NCBI RefSeq assembly: GCF_943734655.1
Contig: NC_071355.1
Location: 72,501,449-72,565,448, forward strand
DNA: 64,000 bases
Reading direction: 5' to 3'
DNA from: Sabethes cyaneus
Taxonomy: Eukaryota > Arthropoda > Insecta > Diptera > Culicidae
Shown here: positions 56,144-64,000 of the stretch, in pieces
Layout: every line of letters starts with the position of its first letter
Numbering within the stretch: position 1 is the first letter of the stretch
Program-made: the position numbers and the translations under genes
Notes under the pieces: model-generated
Told to the model about the DNA's origin: nothing
The model's input: the letters and a program-made list of their open reading frames with translations, nothing else
Databases searched by the model: none

Positions 56144-57981
56144 TGGTGATATCCGTTTGTTGTACGATATTTCTCGCCGCCTTAGTGGTGCCAGGATGAA
56201 TGCAAAGATGCCGCTAAAGGACAGAGCTGGTCAGCTATTGACTGACCGTACAGAACAGCTTAAGCGATGGACTGAACATTTTGAACAACTCTTCCGAGTT
56301 TCAAATGTCAGAGACCAACAAAACCAGCAGCGTATGACGCCTACAGTTCGTCGAATAAATCGCGTGAACTCGGAGGCGCCGTCGCTGGATGAAATTGTAG
56401 CAGCCATCAAGAGTATGAAATCCAATAGAGCGCCAGGGATAGATCGTATTTCAGACGAAATGCTCAAAGCTGACCCATCTTTGTCAGCCCAGATGATGCA
56501 TCAGCTTTTCAGCAATATTTGGGAAACCGCAACTTTTCCGGTGGACTGGATGCAGGGCATTTTGGTCAAAGTCCCTAAGAAAGGAGACCTAACTGAATGC
56601 GGTAACTGACGTGGCATCACGTTGCTCTGTATTTCTCTCAAAGTACTCTGTAAGGTAATCCTCAACAGGATCCAGGAGAAGATCGACGCTACTCTCCGGC
56701 GGCAGCAAGCTGGATTTCGTGCTGGCCGATCATGTGTAGACCATATCACAACGGTCCGCATTGGAGCAGATCAACGAATTCCAGGACTCTCTTCTGCTGG
56801 TGTTCGTTGACTTCAAAAAGGCGTTCGACCGACTCAACCACGAAAACATCTGGGGCGCACTTAGGCGTAGAGGAGTTCCAGATAAGCTAGTCCATCTCAT
56901 CGAGGCTCAGTACGAGGCGTTCACGTGCAAGGACTGCCTTGGAATCCTCTAACGATGGAGCAGCTAAATGACCTCGACCTAGCCGACGACATTATCTTGC
57001 TCGCACAACGCCGAAACGACATGCAGTGCAAGTTAGACGACCTCTCCGTGAGCTCCCAAGCAGCAGGTCTTACAGTCAATGTAGCGAAAACTAAGTCTAT
57101 GATAGTGAACACTGACAATTCCACCAACTTCACAGTAGCGGGACAACAAGTTGAGCAGGTAGACACCTTTCAATATCTTGGTAGCCAAACAACGCCCGAT
57201 GGTCATACCAAGACTGATATAGGGCCCTAATCTCACAGTCACATCACCTAAATTTTTCAGGTGAGCTGACAATTTGCGATTCTCACAGTTACCTAGGTGA
57301 CCCCGCTCACCTGGGTGACTGTACAAATCAAACGAGGAGCCGTTAGGTGAGGTGACTGTGAGAATAGGGCATGTGAGAGAAGTAAGATGAGGTGAGGTGA
57401 CTGTGAGAATAGGGCCCATAGCCACCCGGATCAGGAAGGCCAGGTGCCTTTGCAAGTCTGCGAAACATTTGGCGCTCAAACCAGATCACTCTACGTACGA
57501 AAACCCGAATCTTTAATTCAAACGTGAAATCCGCACTGCTGTATGCCTGCGAAACGTGGTGCGTCTCAGCGAAGAGAACGCAAATACCGCAGGTATTCAT
57601 TAACCGGTGCCTGCGATACATCATTCGTGCCTGGTGGCCTGGTAACTGGATATCCAATGAGGAACTCCATCGCCGGTGTCATCAACGGCCGATAGCCACA
57701 GAAATTTGTGAACGTAGGTGGAAGTGGATCGGACACACCTTGAGGAAAGGAGCGAACGAGGTTAGCAGAGAAGCACTGGACTGGAATCCACAAGGACAAC
57801 GTAGAAGAGGCAGACCCTGAGGCTCATGGCGACGGAGCTTAGCCAACGACATCCGGGCTGTAGACGAGAACCTGTCCTGGCGACAGGTAAAAGCCATGGC
57901 GGGTAACCGTTAGCAGTGGAGATCCCTGACTTCATCCCTTTGTTCTGCCGGACCGGCGGACATGGACACATAAGTAAGTAA
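56144..57981 (+). pseudogene. 5'-truncated non-LTR retrotransposon RT with 11-bp target duplication
   Basis: GGTCGTTCCAA flanks it at 56133-56143 and 57982-57992. The plus strand encodes the end of the endonuclease-RT linker, SNRAPGIDRISDEMLKADPS (about 56420-56480), ILVKVPKKGDLTECGN (56560-56606), a TGA in place of Trp, RGITLLCISLKVLCKVILNR, QQAGFRAGRSCVDHITTVR, VFVDFKKAFDRLNHENIWG and LADDIILLAQRR with catalytic ADD. The block between FTCK and GLPWNPLT (RT motif around RQG) is deleted near 56930. After a MITE insertion come ALLYACETWCVSAKRTQI and a QRRRGRP tail. It ends in TAAGTAAGTAAG. The clade is RTE/CR1-related but was not fixed. It cannot make an active RT. Confidence 0.8.
57222..57417. 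mobile_element. 196-bp MITE with GGGCCC ends
   Basis: Ends GGGCCCTAATCTCACAGTCA and, in reverse complement, GGGCCCTATTCTCACAGTCA. ATA flanks both sides (57219-57221 and 57418-57420). The block GGTGAGGTGACTGTGAGAAT occurs twice near the right end, and inverted AGGTGA/TCACCT words fill the middle. The LINE frame resumes after it. The 3-bp duplication suggests a PIF/Harbinger-like or related family. Confidence 0.8.
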
Positions 57982-57992
57982 GGTCGTTCCAA

Positions 57993-58260
57993 GGTTGCTA
58001 GTAAAGATATCGAAGTCGTCGAAGGGCATTCCATCCTCGTGTCGCAACCCTCTGTGCATTTAGAAAGGACTCGAGAGTGCCCCCGAAACATGCACGTAGA
58101 ACATCACTTGCTCCAGGGTAGCGTTGATCAGCCACATCAGCTTACCTAAAAAACCATTCTCGTGCATTATCTGCCAGGGCTGTTCGCGCTCGGCTGTATC
58201 GTATGCTATCCTGAAATCCGCGAAAATATGATAAAATCCATTCCCAGTTGTAGCGTTATG
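57993..58260 (-). pseudogene. Antisense RTE-like RT fragment, palm region
   Basis: On the minus strand DFRIAYDTAERERPWQIMHE (about 58218-58160) is motif A, and NATLEQVMFYVHVSGALSSP (about 58130-58070) is the following block of an RTE-type RT. Stops follow. With the sense LINE removed it abuts the fragment at 55880-56132, but finger and palm blocks are then in the wrong order for one continuous copy, so two fragments must be joined here. Confidence 0.6.
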
Positions 58261-59178
58261 TCGAATCTAATTTTAATCATTTCATTTTAATATATTATGA
58301 AGTGCAATTATATACCCAATTTCAAAGTTTATTTTAAGTTGGTCGGGGTTCTGCCAAAACGAACCAAGCGCCAATTTTCCAAAAATTGAATTATTTACAC
58401 CATTGGATACGAAAACTAATAATCAATTGACCATAAAATAATCGTTCCATTCGGACAAATAACAACAGTTTTAGAACATAAATTATGTGTAGCAGACTGT
58501 AGAAAAAACCAAATTGCATCCAAGCAGAGCGAACTGAAAAGCAACCGTAGGAGCCTGGAATACTGCTCTATGGCTGCCCTGCAGCAAAAAAAACAGCAAT
58601 GGTAGAGCTGTATTGCATTTTTTAAGTTTGCGTTCAACCAAAAGGAACCAAGTACAATTTGTTTTAACATAAATTTATTTTCATTAATTAAAATATTATG
58701 CTGCGAGAAACACCAAAAATCAGTCAATATACATACAATATATGAAATTAATCAATAGCCGTTACAAAATACCAATGCGTTGTATAATGATACCATGTTA
58801 ATTATTAGTATGTATTTGTTGGCTGAACAGAAAATGAAGTTATGCATGGCTGAAAAGAAAATGTTTATAGGATTTCATTCTCTTTAAGATTCAGAATCCG
58901 AAATTGTCGACGATATCGAGAATGACTTCGCGATGGAGGACAGAAATTCAAGAGGTTAATACCTGGTTGAACCTGGTTCATCTTGACTGAGATGAGAAAT
59001 TTTTTAATTTCCTTCGAACATAACTTTTCAGAAACAGGAGAAAACGTTACTTTTGAGTCTACTGAAAAAGTTTTGAATTCTCTCCAGAAGAACGTTGATT
59101 GGACGCCTCGGCTCAAAAAATGTAAAGACGGTGATGTTTATTATGGAATAAAAACCCACGTATACGGAATACTTGTGC
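58261..59178. other. No recognisable gene; two AACCAAG-type motif copies
   Basis: CCAAAACGAACCAAGCGCC near 58357 and CCAAAAGGAACCAAGTAC near 58638 lie in the same orientation about 280 bp apart. They may be part of another iterated-motif element whose ends I could not find. No coding domain is seen. Confidence 0.4.
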
Positions 59179-59182
59179 TTAA

Positions 59183-59694
59183 CCCTCTAACGGGTAAGAC
59201 CGTCTGAAGACGGCCTTCGCTTTTGGAGCTCCAGAGCCGCATACGAAATTTGTTTTCAATTGGCAATATTGAAAATATGTTCTGTACAGATTTCTTGACA
59301 TTTTGATACTAATATCATAACATTCTGACCATGCATTCAAAAGTTATCATCTTTCAAAAACAAAAATTCCGAAAAATTTCGAAAATAATTAATGCGCGAA
59401 TTTTCCCTTCTTTTCTTTTGTAGAAAAAGGACATCTAGAACAAAATGATTGACCTAAAAAGTTTTTCTATGAGTAAATTTCATGCATTATTTCTTTTGTA
59501 ATATATCTGAATTGAAAAAATATCTGGGCAGAGCGTTAGACATGAAAAAGGAAAAAGAGAAATTGGACTTTTTGTTACCTGGCGCTCCTCCAGATAATTA
59601 TTTTTGCATGAAAATCGGAACTTAAGGTTTGATAAAATGATAAAATAGTCATTAGCTTGATCGCATCGTTTTTACGGTGTTGCCCGTTAGAGGG
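59183..59694. mobile_element. piggyBac-like MITE, copy 2
   Basis: TTAA flanks it at 59179-59182 and 59695-59698. Termini CCCTCTAACGGGTAAGA and, in reverse complement, CCCTCTAACGGGCAACA match copy 1 at 35488-36014 in the same orientation, and the inner sequence aligns along its whole length with small gaps. It is 512 bp and has no transposase. Confidence 0.88.
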
Positions 59695-59698
59695 TTAA

Positions 59699-62600
59699 GT
59701 ACAGCCACGAGCCAGATGCTCCATTCTTTAAGCCGGATTCAAGAAAGAGGTTGAGAGTCTACACCAATCGTTAGTCAAACCGAAATGGAACTTCTGCATG
59801 CATCATAAGTTGTTCTCAACCTTGTAAAAAGGACATAGCGTAAAAATACATCCAATCAGATTGAACTGAAAACCATATTCTTTCATTTTCATTCTGCCAA
59901 AGTGAACTCAGTGCATACATACCAAAACTAAAAGTTAATTATTTCGATAATAACGTACTATTTTACGGATCTTTACAATCTCATGGCATAAAAGACATCC
60001 TGTTTGTGATATGTGAGTGATAAAATTATTTATTAGGTCAGCTGCAAACAGTTGATGGGACGAGAAAGTTAGAGATTGAATTACTCCCGGCCAGTTCACT
60101 GATGAGCCCAGGCTGGTGCCTGTGCCCCACCTTCTCTATAATATTGAATTTCTCATTGGGTAACTCGAAAGCTCTGAAGATTACGTAAAAATTGATATCC
60201 TTTATTCTTGTTTGTTTACTTGATTTTCCTAGACTAAAATAGGTTTTTGCAGGAAGATACATCGGCCACGTTTAGCACCGCTTTGGAAGCAGTGATTTTC
60301 GACCATTTGCACTGAAGTTAGCACTGGCATTGCTCCTTTTTCCAAAGCGGAGACTCACATATTCATTCAGAGGTAGTTAAAATTTAAGGAATATTTTTGA
60401 GCGCATTTTTAATCAAACAAATTCAATACAAAAAATTAAGAGTGATCAATTAGGCTTGGCGCTGCTGCTTTCAAATTGCTCGAAAAAGGTTTGAAATGGA
60501 TTCTGGAATGATTGAGTTTACGGAATTCCAGAAGTGAGTACAAACGATTGTTAAAAGGCTATGGTGAAACTTTTGATTTTATTAGCAGTTCTATGAATGC
60601 GGTCGGTGCCTACAGACATGCACCGTACATTAATAATACAGAATATGTAAGACCTCATATAGAACCTAGTTCCTGAGTCACGGCAGATAAAAATCCTGTC
60701 CAACATTGTTGGATTTACCCCTAAAAACTAATCGTACAGAAGCAACAATGCCTTTGCCGAAGCGGAGCTTCAAAAATCGAACATCCAGCCAAGGTGCCCT
60801 AATCATGTCTATCGTTTCGCCCCGATCAGATTTAACGTTTTCAGACTATCGACGATCGCATACTGCAGCATACAGCAAAACTGCGCAAAGGTTGATGAAG
60901 GAGCCTATGCGCCTAAGCATAATCGCCCAGTTTTAGCGTCATTTTGTTCGTTACAGCCTTAGAGCCACTGTCAACCGTGTAATGGTCCTAAATTGGTGCA
61001 TTGTTACTGTTCGAATTTGAAACATGCAAATATGACAGAACAGAAAGCCGCCAAAAGAGCGCAAGGCGTTGCGTACACCTTTTAACGGCGCGATTGAGTT
61101 GTTAACCGATTGACTTATATTTATGCGACTCGATTCGCACAAGTATTCCTTCTGTCGTCGCCCCCCGGCTATGCTAGCTGTTTCAATGGAAACGTCTCCC
61201 GAAGAGGTAAAGCAAAGCCTTCGAGACCGAGCAAACTCCTCAGACCTTCCTGCCAGCCAATTATGAACAGCCGCAACCACAACCGCGGCTGCCTTCGGGT
61301 TTCTTATGTGTGCTCAATAAAATAAATATTTATAATAACATATATTTGGGCGCGAAAAATGAAAAATTGATCCTAATGCCGGTGGAAATCGTGAGCAGAT
61401 TAGGTGTTATGCACTCGCGGCAGAGTTTTTGGTACTGCGGTTTGTTAAATGTTTTCGCGAAAAATACGAACTGCTTTAGTTTAACAGACTTTTGGTCGTC
61501 TGTTTGCCACAAACAGAATGCTGTATACATTGGCAGCTGCACCGGTGTGGTATGATTTTATTTGCACTACATTCCGGTGCTACAAATTTATTATACCTAG
61601 TGTTGCATTTGAATTGAATTAATTCCACTCAACAGGTTTAATGAAATAAAAACCTTATCGAGCTGCAGTCAATTTTTGTGCATATTCTAAGTTGACCGTG
61701 AGACGAAAAGTTGTCAGAAAATCGAAAGCGCCGAAACCAGATTTTAAAATCAACAAACAGGAAGCGTGTGCCTCGCGGTGAGAAGCCAAAAAAAAGAACT
61801 CTTACTCGAACCGGTAATTCTTGAGCTGATAACCATTTATCGTTGATTTATGCGGGTAAGCTGCCGGATAAAGTAACGCAGAGAGCACACACATGCAAGT
61901 ACGATATCAATCCCGCGCGACCTAAGGATATTCTGCAGTACTTTAAATTAATGATCAAAGAGAATTTTGCAAGTGTTTAGCTAACGATCACACTGTACGG
62001 CAACATCCATACAGTGCACTGTAGCGTAAGTAAAATAAATGTAAATTTACATTTACCGCCAATTATCTGGCGTCTGTGACGCATAAACCGGATGGGATGT
62101 ATACACATTACGACCAGCCGTCCAGCTCGGATACAGTAAGGTGCAAACCTTGACATTGAAAGGATGGAGAATAACACAGCAATCGGCCTATGCTTCTCGC
62201 TCGTATGAACCTTAAAGACGCCTTCCGGCTAGCACTCCGGATCGCGTCGACCATCCTTCGAAGGCACACACAAAAAACAGTCACTTTCAACAAAATCCTG
62301 AGAATCAGGTTCCAAACCAGCCAGTAGTGTGCTTTTATTTATTATTTTTCATATGGTCGAACAGTTGATTGAAAGTAAAATTGAAACCGAAATTGCTTCG
62401 CTTCCAGTCTGCTCCCAAAAGGATCTTTTCTGCATACGAATTTATCGAGCTAATACCTTAACTCGTTTGTGCGGCGCGACCTGCTTACCGGGGACGATTA
62501 ATAATGATGTTATGAAGCGAAAGTAATGATCAGAATTAATCAAACGATCGGGCGAAAAGGAGTCTTGCGAGATGAAATTTTTGAAAATATAACTTTTTGT

Positions 62601-64000
62601 GTGAACACATGAAACAGGTCGGTTTAAGCAGGTTATTATGTATTGGGAATTTATTTACGAGTTTCTGATGACTTACTAAAAGTCTGCTAAAAGACAGAAC
62701 AAAGATAAATAGATAGATTGATTTGTCACATTAAACATTTACTCTTCCCGTAAAGAAAAAAGTAAAGTGACTTATTGTCAACCAAAAAAAGGAAAATAAA
62801 TAGAAAATATAAAAGATACAGTTCAATAACATTCAGTTATAAGCTAATTCAAAGACTAAGTAGTAAAGAAAAAGTTTGGCGTTCTAGTATAGTTCTAGCG
62901 AGTGTCGAAATGAATTTAGTCGGTTTATCTATCCCGCACTTTACTGATTTTCTCTCTTACCACGAGGCTAATAATTTTCTATAATTTTCATTACAAAATT
63001 CGCGATTTAATCATATTTTAACCAAGCGTCAAAAATCGTACATATAACATAAAACAAAACCACAGCATCCTTTATATTTGTGTGACAGTTTCCCATGTGA
63101 GAAAATACCTAATTCTGAGAAAATTTAGCAACCAATTAAAAATCTGCTAAACCAGCGTGTCCCACTAACCTGGTCGTAGATCATTTTTAATCAGTTTTCA
63201 ATCTGAAATCCAAAAATAACTGCACATAGAAATTCATCGATCCTATCCCATATGAAGAAAAGGATCGACTTTGAATAGATTTCGAAAAATGATGGATCAC
63301 TTGCCTTGTTCTAGAAATTCTTTTCGCTTAATTTTGCTTTTTTGCTTCCTTTACCTGCCTCTTCAGTTCTCACAGCAGCTGGTAGATCGCATATGCAGTG
63401 TATGTAAATTATCACACCCTTGCTCTCAGTACAAAACGTATCCTGAAACGTGCCACAGTTAATTCAAAAAGAAAAAAACAATCGATGAATCAAACCTAAT
63501 AGCTCCAAATATCACGAAGCATCAATAAAAGTTCCGCTTCACGCACATTCTAGCGACATTAACTGCAGTGCAGCGACAGGGAGGCAATATTTTATCAAAC
63601 CATCCATCCAAAAGTGTCTCGCCTAGCCCATTATGAAAAGAAAAGGATTCCAGCAGGAAGGGCTTTTGCTTAAAAATAAACTTACAACCCTTTAGCGTCG
63701 CAACGCAAACGGTTTGGTCGCCTGCCGGTTTGCCACCCGCAAGCATCATGCTCGCTCAGCCAGTTCAGTCAGGATGAACAATTGCAGCCCGCGCTAAATT
63801 GCACTTAAAACGTGCGTCGGTCCTAGTCAAGTGCTTCGGGCCGTCAGAAATATATCTCCTTGCGACACGCAAGGGACGCCGAGACATCCTGACAAAAACA
63901 TGTTACTCGTGTGAATAGATGCCGTGCATTTCCAATATGTCAAAACAGACGCTTAGTGGTTATTTATGTTTATCGGGTTTGGTTCTTATTTATTTTCTTT
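59699..64000. other. No recognisable gene
   Basis: I found no element ends, LINE blocks or conserved domains. An 11-base inverted pair, CCGCTTTGGAA near 60281 and TTCCAAAGCGG near 60342, could form a hairpin. Open frames such as 60706-60936, 60951-61280, 61310-61555 and 62329-62526 lack known motifs. The end of the window may approach host sequence, but nothing shows it. Confidence 0.5.

Noticed and set aside
63522..63749. 75-codon minus-strand frame near the window end
   Set aside because: No recognisable domain and no supporting signals.
1..64000. Endogenous non-retroviral RNA-virus fragments (flavivirus- or rhabdovirus-like), common in mosquitoes
   Set aside because: No frame showed the polymerase, nucleoprotein or glycoprotein motifs I would recognise.

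Overview
This window is repeat-rich insect DNA, most likely from a culicine mosquito of the Aedes type. The evidence is a Juan/Jockey-like LINE, an R1-clade LINE, RTE-like and BEL/Pao remnants, a Penelope-like element, tRNA-derived SINEs, a Helitron-like element with the CTAG end, a TTAA-flanked MITE pair and many TA-flanked or 8-bp-flanked non-autonomous DNA transposons. Species was not tested. I find no bacterial operon, rRNA, genuine tRNA gene, CRISPR array or convincing host protein-coding exon. The window reads as intergenic or intronic DNA built by nested transposition.

Layout. 0-2.3 kb: LINE tail, then a Helitron-like element with six tandem units. 5.5-8.3 kb: RTE-like, BEL/Pao and Jockey-like remnants. 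8.36-15.11 kb: a complete R1-clade LINE inserted in the Jockey-like remnant with a 15-bp target duplication; its own ORF1 is split by a 1.1-kb hAT-type element, while ORF2 is open for 985 codons. 19-23.3 kb: one antisense LINE copy carved up by a SINE, a TIR element and a 1.3-kb TA-flanked element. 23.7-28 kb: a dispersed repeat, three MITEs and a 5'-truncated Juan-like LINE with a full RT ORF and 15-bp target duplication. 31.9-34.7 kb: tandem repeat, antisense RTE-like LINE, SINE. 35.5-39.1 kb: a piggyBac-like MITE and a 2.9-kb TIR element. 41.1-43.9 kb: a Penelope-like element in head-to-head arrangement, forming a 2.7-kb palindrome. 44.2-49.1 kb: a minisatellite-like tract split by one iterated-motif element, and a dispersed repeat split by another. 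51.5-53.5 kb: a third iterated-motif element, enclosing a hammerhead-like motif. 55.3-58.3 kb: LINE fragments in both orientations. 59.2-59.7 kb: second piggyBac-like MITE. The last 4 kb show nothing I recognise.

The most interesting pattern is a shared architecture. Several sequence-unrelated non-autonomous elements (21797-23123, 44470-45667, 46477-48860, 51499-53506) carry a short motif of about 11-19 bp, forward in the left subterminal region and reversed in the right. Three have TA duplications. The motif differs in each (GGGGTAAAACCGCCCAC, CCTAATTCTGCGCA, ATTTGGCATAA, TGATCGTGGTTCGGCCTAT). They look like parallel families of transposase-binding iterons.
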